From NCBI GenBank assembly GCA_900317285.1, contig ONGA01000016.1:1-48090 (forward strand): 48,090 nt of DNA, read 5' to 3'. Numbering within the stretch: position 1 is the first letter of the stretch; each line of letters begins with the position of its first letter. Shown piece by piece: positions 32,111-42,242 of this stretch. The position numbers were made by a program, and so were the translations under genes. The DNA comes from an uncultured Bacteroidales bacterium. Lineage in GTDB: Bacteria; Bacteroidota; Bacteroidia; Bacteroidales; P3. The notes below the pieces were generated by a model. That model saw nothing but the letters and a program-made list of their open reading frames with translations. It had not been told where the DNA came from and did not search any database.

Positions 32111-32849
32111 CTTCCATTCCTCCACACATGGGCAGCACGACGCTGGTGATATAGCTCGACATGTCGCTGGCGAGGAACACGCAGCATTGCGCCACCTCGT
32201 CAGGCGTGCCCGCACGCTTCATGGGAATGCGGCTGCACCAGGTGTCCATCAGCTCTTTCGGCACCTCGGCAGTCATCTCCGTCTCGATAAATCCCGGACA
32301 GAGCACATTGACGCGAATGTTTCTGGCGGCGAACTCTTTGGCACAGCTCTTGCTGAAACCAATGATGCCTGCCTTCGAGGCGGCGTAGTTCGCCTGGTTG
32401 TAGTTGCCGGCAATGCCCACCACCGAACCGATGTTGACGATGGAGCCGTGACCTTGGCGCCACATGCTCGGCTGGATGGCTTTGGTCATGCAGAAGACAC
32501 TCTTGAGGTTCGTGCCCACCACGCGGTCGAACTGTTCCTCGCTCATGCGTTTCACGGCGGCATCGTCGGTGATGCCGGCATTGTTGACGAGGATATCCAC
32601 GCTGCCGAAGTCGGCAAGCACCTCTTTGACAAAGGCTTGTGCTGATGCGTAGTCGGCCACATCGCAGACGTAGCCTTTGGCTTTCACGCCCAAGGCGGCA
32701 ATCTCTTCCTCCACGGCGACCATCTTGTCGTTACGTGTGCGTCCGCAGAAAGCCACGTTGCAGCCCTCCTTTGCAAACCGTATAGCAATAGAGTGACCGA
32801 TGCCGCGGGTGGCACCGGTCACAATTGCAGTCTTATTTTCTAAGAGCAT
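32103..32849 (-). CDS. fabG: 3-oxoacyl-[acyl-carrier-protein] reductase
   Basis: 248 residues; an NADPH-dependent short-chain dehydrogenase that reduces 3-oxoacyl-ACP in fatty acid synthesis. Start at MLLENKTAIVTGATRGIG (32849), 1 nt after the gapA stop. Seen: the cofactor loop TGATRGIG, the NNAG strand (ILVNNAGITDDAAVKRM), the catalytic Ser in VNIGSVVGIAGN, and Tyr/Lys in NYAASKAG. The FabG-type ending NVLCPGFIETEM and SYITSVVLPMCGGM is normal. Lies between gapA and the BtuF-like gene in one operon. Confidence 0.92.
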   Translation of the reverse strand: MLLENKTAIVTGATRGIGHSIAIRFAKEGCNVAFCGRTRNDKMVAVEEEIAALGVKAKGYVCDVADYASAQAFVKEVLADFGSVDILVNNAGITDDAAVKRMSEEQFDRVVGTNLKSVFCMTKAIQPSMWRQGHGSIVNIGSVVGIAGNYNQANYAASKAGIIGFSKSCAKEFAARNIRVNVLCPGFIETEMTAEVPKELMDTWCSRIPMKRAGTPDEVAQCCVFLASDMSSYITSVVLPMCGGMEDA

Positions 32850-32850
32850 A

Positions 32851-33858
32851 TTAGAGCAGCTTGGCAAGTTTGGCAGCCAGGTCGCCAACGCGGGTGCTGT
32901 AACCCTTCTCGTTGTCGTACCAGCTGACGATTTTCACGAAGTTGCCGTCCATCACCTGGGTCAGCAGGCTGTCGAAGATGCTGCTGTGGGTGTTGTCGAT
33001 GATGTCGATGCTCACGATGGGCTCGTCGACATACTGCAGCACGCCCTTCATGGCGCCATTGGCGGCTTCCTTCACGGCGGCGTTGATTTCCTCCTTGGTG
33101 ACGTTGCAGTTCAGCTCGGCGGTCAGGTCAACGACAGAACCGTCGGGAGTGGGGACGCGCATGGCGAAGCCGTCCAGTTTGCCCATCAGTTCGGGGATCA
33201 CCAGACCCACAGCCTTGGCGGCACCGCTCGAGGTGGGGATGATGCTCACGGCGGCAGCACGGGCACGACGCAGGTCGCTGTGCGGCTGGTCGAGGATCTT
33301 CTGGTCGTTGGTGTAGCTGTGGACAGTGTTCATCAAACCGCGCTTGATACCGAACTTGTCGTTCAGCACCTTGGCAACGGGGGCCAGGCAGTTGGTGGTG
33401 CAGCTGGCGTTCGAGACGAGCTGCATGTCCTTGGTCAGGATGCTGTCGTTGACACCCATCACGATGGTGGCGTCCACATCGTCGGCCTTGCCGGCGGGAA
33501 CGGTGAGGATGACCTTCTTGGCACCGGCGTTGATGTGCTTCATCATCTGCTCGCGTTTCTTGAACAGACCGGTCGACTCGACCACGATGTCAACACCAAG
33601 TTCCTTCCAAGGCAGGTTCTGCGGGTCACGCTCGGCATAGATTTTCACCTTCTTGCCGTTCACCACGAGGCAGTCGCCCTCGGCGTGCACTTCGCCGTCG
33701 AAGTTCTCGTGCACAGAGTCATATTTGAACAGGTAGGCCAGGGTGTCGGCACTGGTCAGGTCGTTGATAGCGACGATTTCCAGCTCGGGGTGGGCGAGCA
33801 TGGCGCGGAAGCTCATTCTTCCGATTCGGCCGAAGCCATTGATTGCAACTTTTGCCAT
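32851..33858 (-). CDS. gapA: Glyceraldehyde-3-phosphate dehydrogenase, type I
   Basis: 335 residues; NAD-dependent glycolytic and gluconeogenic enzyme. Seen: the Rossmann start VAINGFGRIGRMSFRAML, the active site SNASCTTNCLAPVAK with nucleophile Cys, the His-region HSYTNDQKILDQPHSDLRRA and SVVDLTAELN, ending NEKGYSTRVGDLAAKLAKL. Length standard. A consensus promoter stands upstream, and it appears to head a gapA-fabG-btuF-fklB operon with spacings of 1, -8 and 2 nt. Confidence 0.97.
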   Translation of the reverse strand: MAKVAINGFGRIGRMSFRAMLAHPELEIVAINDLTSADTLAYLFKYDSVHENFDGEVHAEGDCLVVNGKKVKIYAERDPQNLPWKELGVDIVVESTGLFKKREQMMKHINAGAKKVILTVPAGKADDVDATIVMGVNDSILTKDMQLVSNASCTTNCLAPVAKVLNDKFGIKRGLMNTVHSYTNDQKILDQPHSDLRRARAAAVSIIPTSSGAAKAVGLVIPELMGKLDGFAMRVPTPDGSVVDLTAELNCNVTKEEINAAVKEAANGAMKGVLQYVDEPIVSIDIIDNTHSSIFDSLLTQVMDGNFVKIVSWYDNEKGYSTRVGDLAAKLAKLL

Positions 33859-33911
33859 AATGTATTGTTTTTTAATGATTTATTATTTATTTTACAAAAT
33901 ATTTAATCCGA

Positions 33912-33943
33912 CAAAGGTACAACATTATTTTATATAAAACAAA
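33912..33943 (-). promoter_or_regulatory. Promoter of the gapA operon
   Basis: On the minus strand: TTTG (plus 33940-33943), 20-nt spacer, TACCTTTG (plus 33912-33919). Full consensus match. Confidence 0.8.
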
Positions 33944-33975
33944 TTTCTTTTAAAAATAAAAGAAAATAATGACTA

Positions 33976-34090
33976 GGTTTAAAAGGGCTAAAAGGGCAAA
34001 AGTGGCGATAAGGTCATAGATTCATTTTTGACCCTTTAGCCCTTATCCTCCTTTTAGCCCCTTTTAGCCCCTTTAGTCCCTTTACCCCCT
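33976..34090. repeat. Imperfect inverted repeat built of ttttagccc units
   Basis: The left half contains aaaagggctaaaagggcaaa and gataaggtca; the right half tgaccctttagcccttatcc, then ttttagcccc twice, tttagtccc and tttaccccc. The right half read in reverse complement matches the left over about 40 nt with gaps. It is intergenic between gapA and the restriction island; the rest of 33859-34111 is A+T-rich only. Confidence 0.7.
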
Positions 34091-34111
34091 TTATTTTATT
34101 AGTAGGACAGC

Positions 34112-34146
34112 AAAAAAAAATTGGGGCAGCCACGCATGGCCGCCCC
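34112..34146 (-). terminator. Rho-independent terminator of the restriction-modification operon
   Basis: ggggc-a-gcca (34123-34132) pairs with tggc-c-gcccc (34137-34146) around a cgca loop. On the minus strand it is followed by nine T (plus 34112-34120). It lies about 90 bp past the stop at 34235. Confidence 0.88.
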
Positions 34147-34234
34147 GCTTCACATTAAAAAATAGGGTTATTCGCTGAAATGAACCATGATAATAAGGTG
34201 CTCATGGCCTTCGGCATATGAAAAACCTTTAGCG

Positions 34235-35359
34235 CTATTTACTTCCTTTTCTGCGATTACACTCCTGACAGAGCATCTGGCAGTTCTCGATGACCGTGCG
34301 GCCTCCTTCACACCAAGGAGTAATGTGGTCGCCCTCCATGAATTCCATGTCGAATTCTTTACCACATTTTGCACACTTGTGACCCTGTCTTTCCCATACG
34401 GCCAGTTTGATATCCTCGGGGAAGGCTCGCAGGTCGAGATAATGCTCGTCGCCCGTTAATACATATGGTATAATGCCCGACTGCCTATCAATATCGCCAT
34501 CTCGCATCAATACAGATATGCGCTGAGCAAGAGCGACGGTATCTAATGTTGCAGAACCGTAATTATCGTACAAATACGCCCAATCCAACCCTTTCATAAT
34601 CTTTTTGAACCGTCTCATGTCGAAGTTGGTGATTGCCCAGTTGAGCACCGCCTGGAAGTAACTCCAGAGATTGTTGGCGTTGGGGTCGTGCTGGTGTTCG
34701 GCCATATAGCCGACAGCCGTCTGGCGATGTCCATTGCGAGTTTCATGGTCGGCCATCCATTCCAATGCTTTCTTTAGATAATCCTGCCGGATAGGGGTGC
34801 CGTTCACTAGCTCTTTGCCCAAGCGATAGGCTCCGCAGTTCGACTTGGAAAAATGTCTTTTGGCGTCGCTAACGAAAGGACCTGCATAGATAGCGTTGTT
34901 AATTTCTTGCTCATTGAGTGCCTTTCCCGCAATATTGATGGTGCGGAACCACTCCAGTTTCTCGCTGGCCTCACCTTCGCAGACATAGACGGTCAGTTTG
35001 TAGTCGAGAATCTTCTTCTGGATATCTTCGGGTTGGTTGAAGAAATTTTTGAAGAAATAGGCGAACTTCCCGGCCACATATTCGCAGAGCGAGAGGGTAC
35101 GTTGCTGACCGTCCATCACTTCGTAGGGACAATCGGCATCGTCTGAGCGTTTCACCCAGTACATTACATTGAGCGGATAGCCCTTCAACACGGTGTTGAT
35201 AACAGCTACCTGTTCCTTCTCATTATAGATAAACTCCCGCTGATAAGGAGGACGAATGTCGAGCTGCCCGTTGTAACCACGGACACCCTGCTCGTCGTTG
35301 TTGACGTAGCCCTGGGTGATTTCTCTGACGGTTACTTCCAATGGTTTAATGTTCATCAT
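34235..35359 (-). CDS. DUF262-HNH endonuclease (GmrSD/ParB-like), restriction component
   Basis: 374 residues. The N-terminal DUF262 domain (residues about 15-230) has IRPPYQREFIYNEKEQVAVI and the nucleotide-hydrolysis motif DGQQRT at 83-88. The C-terminal residues 327-374 are a zinc-binding HNH nuclease: CAKCGKEF, the catalytic EGDHITPWCEGG, and CQMLCQECNRRKG. DUF262-HNH proteins occur as DNA-modification-dependent or phage-defence nucleases. The start overlaps the stop of the methylase gene (ATGA), so they are translationally coupled. Two ATGs (35359, 35356) are adjacent; the first is used here. G+C is below the core genes. Confidence 0.88.
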   Translation of the reverse strand: MMNIKPLEVTVREITQGYVNNDEQGVRGYNGQLDIRPPYQREFIYNEKEQVAVINTVLKGYPLNVMYWVKRSDDADCPYEVMDGQQRTLSLCEYVAGKFAYFFKNFFNQPEDIQKKILDYKLTVYVCEGEASEKLEWFRTINIAGKALNEQEINNAIYAGPFVSDAKRHFSKSNCGAYRLGKELVNGTPIRQDYLKKALEWMADHETRNGHRQTAVGYMAEHQHDPNANNLWSYFQAVLNWAITNFDMRRFKKIMKGLDWAYLYDNYGSATLDTVALAQRISVLMRDGDIDRQSGIIPYVLTGDEHYLDLRAFPEDIKLAVWERQGHKCAKCGKEFDMEFMEGDHITPWCEGGRTVIENCQMLCQECNRRKGSK

Positions 35360-36462
35360 ATTGCTTTGGGGTGTTTGTTGCGTATAATAAAGCGAGCGAA
35401 TAAACGTTTATATTCACCATTCTTCTTGATATAAAATGCAGGACCGCCTTGTTTCTCTTTTGGTAAGTCTTTCGGCTTGTTTTTCCCCAAAACGAGACTA
35501 ATGCCTATTATTTCAAACTGTTCTGGGTTGTATTTTTCCAAAAAAGTAACAGGAACTCCCATTAATCCATCATAGTCGTATGGAATGTTTGTCGCCAATC
35601 CTACTTCGATTGCGTCATAGTTTTCATATTTTGGATATTCTCCATGGGAATACCGACAGATTAGATCAATCTCCTCGTGTCGTTTCTGATGATCTAAATT
35701 TGTAAACCAACATATATTTCCCAAATTCCTCCACAAACGACCATCTCTATATGCGTATCCATTAGAACGTAAACGTTTTGTGTCATTCAAATCGTAGAAA
35801 TCTGGAATTTCATAATTTTCAGGAACAGAAAACCAAGTGTGCCCAGAGTGATATCCTAACCATAGCTCATTGCGAAGGATGAGTGGGTATATTTCCTTAT
35901 AAGTAATTGCATTCTGATTTCCAATAATCAAGAACTTTTTGCCATATTCTACAAGTTGTCCAATATAATCCCGAAACAATGAAAATGGTGGATTGGTAAC
36001 AACAATGTCGGCTTGTTTCAATAGTTCAATACATTCGGGGTCACGAAAGTCACCAGTCTTTAGTGTTGAGAGTACATTCTTGTCGTTTTGTAGCAAGTAG
36101 CGCACATCAGAGAGATCGACTGCACCATCGCCGTTCAAATCTTTCACCTCAGTAATCTCTACCTTGTAAGCAATCTTGGTGGGCTCTGCTTCGAATCCAT
36201 CAAAATGAAGCAAGAGCTCATTTCCCTGTACGGGGGAACCATTATAGCAGGTGCATATCAACTTCTTTAATCCCAGCTGATTGAAACGGAGTGCGAAGTA
36301 TTTGAAGAAATTGCTTTCGTAAGGGTCATCGCAATTGCAGAGCACCACCTTGTCGCGGAAGTGCGGCCAGTAATGCTGCAATTCCCGTTCAATATCTGTG
36401 AGTTGAGTATAAAACTCGTCTTTCTTGGCCGTCTTTGCGGCGTTGAGGTTCTTGTTTGCCAT
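35356..36462 (-). CDS. Adenine-specific DNA methyltransferase, EcoRI-methylase type
   Basis: 368 residues, soluble. The start MANKNLNAAKTAKKDEFYTQ and the catalytic motif IV VVTNPPFSLFRDY (NPPF at 157-160) match the EcoRI-family N6-adenine methylases, as do ESNFFKYFALRFNQLGLKKL and FLIIGNQNAITYKEIYPLI. Odd: residues 108-119, DLNGDGAVDLSD, form a textbook EF-hand/dockerin calcium loop between motifs. Coupled by ATGA overlap to a DUF262-HNH nuclease rather than an EcoRI-like one. Its start codon directly follows a 10-bp hairpin in a leader of about 290 nt. Acquired DNA by composition. Confidence 0.88.
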   Translation of the reverse strand: MANKNLNAAKTAKKDEFYTQLTDIERELQHYWPHFRDKVVLCNCDDPYESNFFKYFALRFNQLGLKKLICTCYNGSPVQGNELLLHFDGFEAEPTKIAYKVEITEVKDLNGDGAVDLSDVRYLLQNDKNVLSTLKTGDFRDPECIELLKQADIVVTNPPFSLFRDYIGQLVEYGKKFLIIGNQNAITYKEIYPLILRNELWLGYHSGHTWFSVPENYEIPDFYDLNDTKRLRSNGYAYRDGRLWRNLGNICWFTNLDHQKRHEEIDLICRYSHGEYPKYENYDAIEVGLATNIPYDYDGLMGVPVTFLEKYNPEQFEIIGISLVLGKNKPKDLPKEKQGGPAFYIKKNGEYKRLFARFIIRNKHPKAI

Positions 36463-36752
36463 ATTGATAGCAGTTGCGCATTGCTATCAATCGATATTGT
36501 CGCGATAAAAAAGGAGCTTCTTATCGCGGACCCAGGCAACCCTGCAAGGAGACCTGTAAAATCCAAGAAGCTCACATAGCATGAGCATTCTATTACGATT
36601 TTACAGGCTCCTAAACTAGGAACCTCACTATTATTATTTATTGCGTTTATCTCCGTTTAAAACTTTGCAGGGTTTTCGGTCACGCGAAATAATAGTAATG
36701 CTTTGTTATTATTCAGTGGCCCATCCACTCTTGATGAACCTATGTCATTTTC
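36463..36752 (-). ncRNA. Highly structured leader RNA of the methylase-nuclease operon
   Basis: From the promoter to the methylase ATG there are about 290 nt without a convincing gene. Elements (plus coordinates): 10-bp hairpin 36463-36472/36482-36491 touching the start codon; 8-bp hairpin cgcgataa/ttatcgcg 36501-36508/36521-36528; 11-bp stem cctgtaaaatc/gattttacagg 36553-36563/36597-36607 extended by ggag/ctcc. The loops of the last two contain the complementary 9-mers gagcttctt (36514-36522) and aagaagctc (36565-36573). A further 9-bp pair accctgcaa/ttgcagggt joins 36539-36547 and 36665-36673. Suggests a regulatory leader or attenuator; no known riboswitch class recognised. Confidence 0.6.
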
Positions 36753-36758
36753 ACGGTG

Positions 36759-36790
36759 CAAAAATACAAAACATTTCTGATTCCACCAAA
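36759..36790 (-). promoter_or_regulatory. Promoter of the methylase-nuclease operon
   Basis: On the minus strand: TTTG (plus 36787-36790), 20-nt spacer, TATTTTTG (plus 36759-36766). The -33 TTTG is the end of the T-run of the upstream terminator. Confidence 0.8.
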
Positions 36791-36826
36791 AAAAGTTTCC
36801 TCCGCATGAAAATCCATGCGGAGGAA
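36789..36826 (-). terminator. Rho-independent terminator of the small gene at 36874
   Basis: ttcctccgcatg (36797-36808) pairs perfectly over 12 bp with catgcggaggaa (36815-36826); the minus strand then runs into seven T. Confidence 0.92.
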
Positions 36827-36873
36827 GATGGCGTGTTCTAAAAGATAAATTAGGAATTACTCAATGATAATCT

Positions 36874-37068
36874 TCATGCTTCAGGATGATAGAAACGGTA
36901 GATTTTCTCAGTAATCAGACGTTCCGACTCCTCAAGGGTCATACAGCGGGCTAATTCCTCATCGGTAACAACCCTGAATTGTTTTTTCGCCACCGTTCCG
37001 TATTCTGACGCAGGCTCGCTGGCCATCGGCGATTCCCTCTCTTCCTCTGTCGAATAATTACGTATCAT
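36874..37068 (-). CDS. Small acidic protein of unknown function
   Basis: 64 residues from MIRNYSTEEERESPMASEPA (37068); a longer reading to 37092 is less likely, as it would overlap the -7 box. The C-terminus EELARCMTLEESERLITEKIYRFYHPEA is helical and resembles the short tails of uncharacterised Bacteroidota proteins often found near restriction or mobile genes. It has a consensus promoter and a perfect terminator, so it is a real single-gene transcript. No domain recognised; a regulator or antitoxin role would be speculation. Confidence 0.65.
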   Translation of the reverse strand: MIRNYSTEEERESPMASEPASEYGTVAKKQFRVVTDEELARCMTLEESERLITEKIYRFYHPEA

Positions 37069-37089
37069 TATTTCTTTTTTTTCACGATG

Positions 37090-37121
37090 CAAAATTACGA
37101 ATAAAATCCCATTCCACCAAA
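37090..37121 (-). promoter_or_regulatory. Promoter of the small gene at 36874
   Basis: On the minus strand: TTTG (plus 37118-37121), 20-nt spacer, TAATTTTG (plus 37090-37097). Both ends of this promoter (ttttttggtggaat and ttttgca-cgtgaaaa) are nearly identical to those of the methylase promoter. Confidence 0.8.
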
Positions 37122-37149
37122 AAAAGTTATCCTGTCAGCATTTTTTTTG

Positions 37150-37157
37150 TATTTTTG
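37150..37157 (+). promoter_or_regulatory. -7 element of the mtgA-xerD promoter
   Basis: TATTTTTG at 37150-37157. The -33 region is not an exact TTTG. Confidence 0.5.
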
Positions 37158-37239
37158 CAGCCGCGCATCAGCCCTGTGCAGGATGGACCGTCCGCGCAAT
37201 CGATGTGGGTTGATGCGCTGATATGTTGACAGTTAAAAA

Positions 37240-38109
37240 ATGGACAACTCGCTAAATACCGACATTACGCCGACGGAAAAGAAGCGGCATTTCCTCAAAC
37301 CCTGGCGCGCAATAGGCTGGGGGAGACGCGTCTTCCGCCTCGTCTGGATGGTCGTCGTGGGGCTCTGGCTCTTCTCCCTCCTCCAGGTTTTCCTCGGCAT
37401 CGTCTTCAATCCGCCACTTACGCCGCTGATGGTGCAACGCTTTGGTCAGCAGCTCTTTAGCTCCGACCGTCACGTGCGCTTCCAGCGCGATTACGTCTCC
37501 ATCGACGACATCTCGCCCCATCTCGTCACCGCCGTCGTCTATGCCGAGGACGGCCTCTTCATGTACCACCACGGCTTCGACGTCAAGCAGATGAAGCAGG
37601 CCTACCGCGAAATTCACTCCGGACGCCGTTTCCGCGGCGGCAGCACCATCAGCCAGCAAACCGCCAAAAACGCCTTCCTGCCTCATTCTCGCTCCATGTT
37701 CCGCAAGGGCGTCGAGGCCTACTATACGCTTCTCATTGAGCGCTTTTGGGGCAAGAAACGCATCATGGAGGTCTACCTCAACGTCATCGAGTTCGGCGAC
37801 GGCATCTATGGCGCCGAGGCGGCCGCGCAGCACTATTTCGGCCACAGCGCCAAGGACTTGACACGCGACGAAGCCGTCAAGCTTGCCGTCACCCTGCCGG
37901 CTCCCCTCAAGCGTAACCCCGCCCACCAGTCGCCCTTCTACCGCCGCCAGGTGCAGGCCGTCAAAGGCCGCATGGGGTGGGGCAGGGTCAACCTCGACAT
38001 GCCACTCGAAAAGCGCCAGAAACGCTTTAAGAATCAGGAGACTATATGGGACTTCTTCAAATGGTACCGCGAGCAGAAGAAGAAGGACAAGGGCAAGAAA
38101 AAGAAGTGA
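37240..38109 (+). CDS. mtgA: Monofunctional peptidoglycan glycosyltransferase
   Basis: 289 residues; polymerises lipid II into glycan strands. One N-terminal membrane anchor (VFRLVWMVVVGLWLFSLLQV) leads into a GT51 domain with all key motifs: the catalytic Glu in YAEDGLFMYHHGFD, GGSTISQQTAKN, RKGVEAYYTLLIE and EVYLNVIEFGDGIYGAEAAA. There is no transpeptidase domain, and the basic C-terminus is rich in Lys. xerD starts 2 nt after the stop, so they are cotranscribed. Confidence 0.95.
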   Translation: MDNSLNTDITPTEKKRHFLKPWRAIGWGRRVFRLVWMVVVGLWLFSLLQVFLGIVFNPPLTPLMVQRFGQQLFSSDRHVRFQRDYVSIDDISPHLVTAVVYAEDGLFMYHHGFDVKQMKQAYREIHSGRRFRGGSTISQQTAKNAFLPHSRSMFRKGVEAYYTLLIERFWGKKRIMEVYLNVIEFGDGIYGAEAAAQHYFGHSAKDLTRDEAVKLAVTLPAPLKRNPAHQSPFYRRQVQAVKGRMGWGRVNLDMPLEKRQKRFKNQETIWDFFKWYREQKKKDKGKKKK

Positions 38110-38111
38110 CC

Positions 38112-39026
38112 ATGGCGGATGCGGAACAGACTTGGCGCCGCTACCGGCGCAACTTCCAGGGCTACCTCAAGCTGGAAAAAGGCATGGCCTCCAACAGCGT
38201 CGATGCCTACCTCCGCGATGTCGACCATCTCATGCGTTTTGCTATAGAGAATGACATTGAACCCGAAGGCGTTACGCTAGATTACCTGCAGCAGTTGTTG
38301 AAGCAACTCAACGACACTGGCATTGCCCCCACCACCCAGCGGCGCATCATCGCCGGTTGGCGGATGTTCTACAAAATGCTTGTCATTGAGGACGCTATGA
38401 AAGAAAACCCCGCCGACCTGCTCGACCTGCCGTTGCGTCCCAAGCATTTGCCAGATGTGCTTACAGACGAGGATATTACAAAGATTCAGTCAACCTTTGA
38501 TTTAAGCCTTCCCGACCAGTACCGCAACTATGTCATCATCGAAGTCCTCTATGGCTGCGGACTCCGTGTCTCGGAGCTCGTAAACCTCAAGATGTCAAAC
38601 ATCTACGCCGAAGAAGAGATGCTGCAGGTCATCGGCAAGGGCAACAAGGAGCGCTGGGTGCCCATCAACTCCCAGGCGCTGAAACTCATGGATACCTACA
38701 TCCACCACGTCCGGGTGCACGCCAAGATCAAACCCAACGAAGAGAAATATGTCTTCCTCAACCGCCTCGGTACGCACCTCTCGCGAAACTACGTCTTCAT
38801 GTTTCTGCAACAGGCGGTTAGCAACGCTGGATTAAACAAACACGTGAGCCCCCATTCCCTCCGCCACAGCTTCGCCACCGAGCTCGTCGAGAACGGCGCC
38901 GACCTCCGCGCCGTGCAGGAGATGCTGGGTCACGAGAGCATCTCCACCACCGAGATCTACACCCACCTTACCCGCGACACTCTCCGCAACACCATCTCCG
39001 CCTACCACCCCCACTACAAACGTTAA
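38112..39026 (+). CDS. xerD: Tyrosine recombinase XerD (chromosome dimer resolution)
   Basis: 304 residues from [20 protein letters not shown] (38112). N-terminal SAM-like core-binding domain to about residue 110, then the catalytic domain with the R-K-HxxR-H/W-Y set: [52 protein letters not shown] (Tyr nucleophile in EIYTHL). Length and form match XerD rather than a mobile-element integrase. It works with XerC and FtsK at dif. Its product could also act on other dif-like sites; none is visible here. Confidence 0.92.
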   Translation: MADAEQTWRRYRRNFQGYLKLEKGMASNSVDAYLRDVDHLMRFAIENDIEPEGVTLDYLQQLLKQLNDTGIAPTTQRRIIAGWRMFYKMLVIEDAMKENPADLLDLPLRPKHLPDVLTDEDITKIQSTFDLSLPDQYRNYVIIEVLYGCGLRVSELVNLKMSNIYAEEEMLQVIGKGNKERWVPINSQALKLMDTYIHHVRVHAKIKPNEEKYVFLNRLGTHLSRNYVFMFLQQAVSNAGLNKHVSPHSLRHSFATELVENGADLRAVQEMLGHESISTTEIYTHLTRDTLRNTISAYHPHYKR

Positions 39027-39053
39027 AATTTCCGCCCCTCTTTCCCTCCGTTT

Positions 39054-39171
39054 TGACATAGGTAGTGCAAGGTAGCGACATAGGAGCGATATAGGAGAGA
39101 CCATAGACCTACCATAGAGTTACCATAGAGGTACCATAGACCTAGCATAGACCTACCGTCCATAGACTCTT
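39054..39171. repeat. Intergenic catagacc repeat, subfamily B copy 2
   Basis: Units gacataggtagtgcaaggta, gcgacataggagcgatatag, gagaccatagacctaccata, gagttaccatagaggtacca and accatagacctagcatagacct. It is nearly identical to 12130-12233. It lies just after xerD; the remaining 39172-39467 is A+T-rich and holds the ppdK promoter only. Confidence 0.85.
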
Positions 39172-39401
39172 GTGAAATAAAGCAATAAATTGGATTGAAA
39201 ATCAACTTTGCGATTGCGTATCTTACTGTAATTCAACGCCTATTTTGATTTTCACATGGAATCCTCTTCCTCTTTTGCACTTGCAAAGGTACGCACTTTT
39301 TTTGACATCCCGGCATAAAAAAATGTTAAATTTTCACCCCCCTCCAGCCCCTGTTGATACCCTTGTGGATATCTTTTTTATAATATTTTCAAATAATTTT
39401 G

Positions 39402-39409
39402 TATCTTTG
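39402..39409 (+). promoter_or_regulatory. -7 element of the ppdK promoter
   Basis: TATCTTTG, 58 bp before the ATG. No exact TTTG at -33. Confidence 0.5.
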
Positions 39410-39467
39410 CATTTTCAATTTTATCGTGAAATATAAGTAAATAATTAATAACTAACATTTTATTAAG

Positions 39468-42239
<2,772 letters not shown>

Positions 42240-42242
42240 GGG

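Noticed and set aside
34168-34374. 68-codon frame on the minus strand at the end of the HNH gene
   Set aside because: It overlaps the HNH domain codons in another frame; the HNH motif is clear in the chosen frame.
36463-36752. Retron-type msr/msd RNA
   Set aside because: Inverted repeats are present, but there is no reverse transcriptase in the neighbourhood.
36463-36752. SAM or other known riboswitch upstream of a methylase
   Set aside because: None of the conserved core sequences of SAM classes or other known riboswitches could be matched; left as an unassigned leader.
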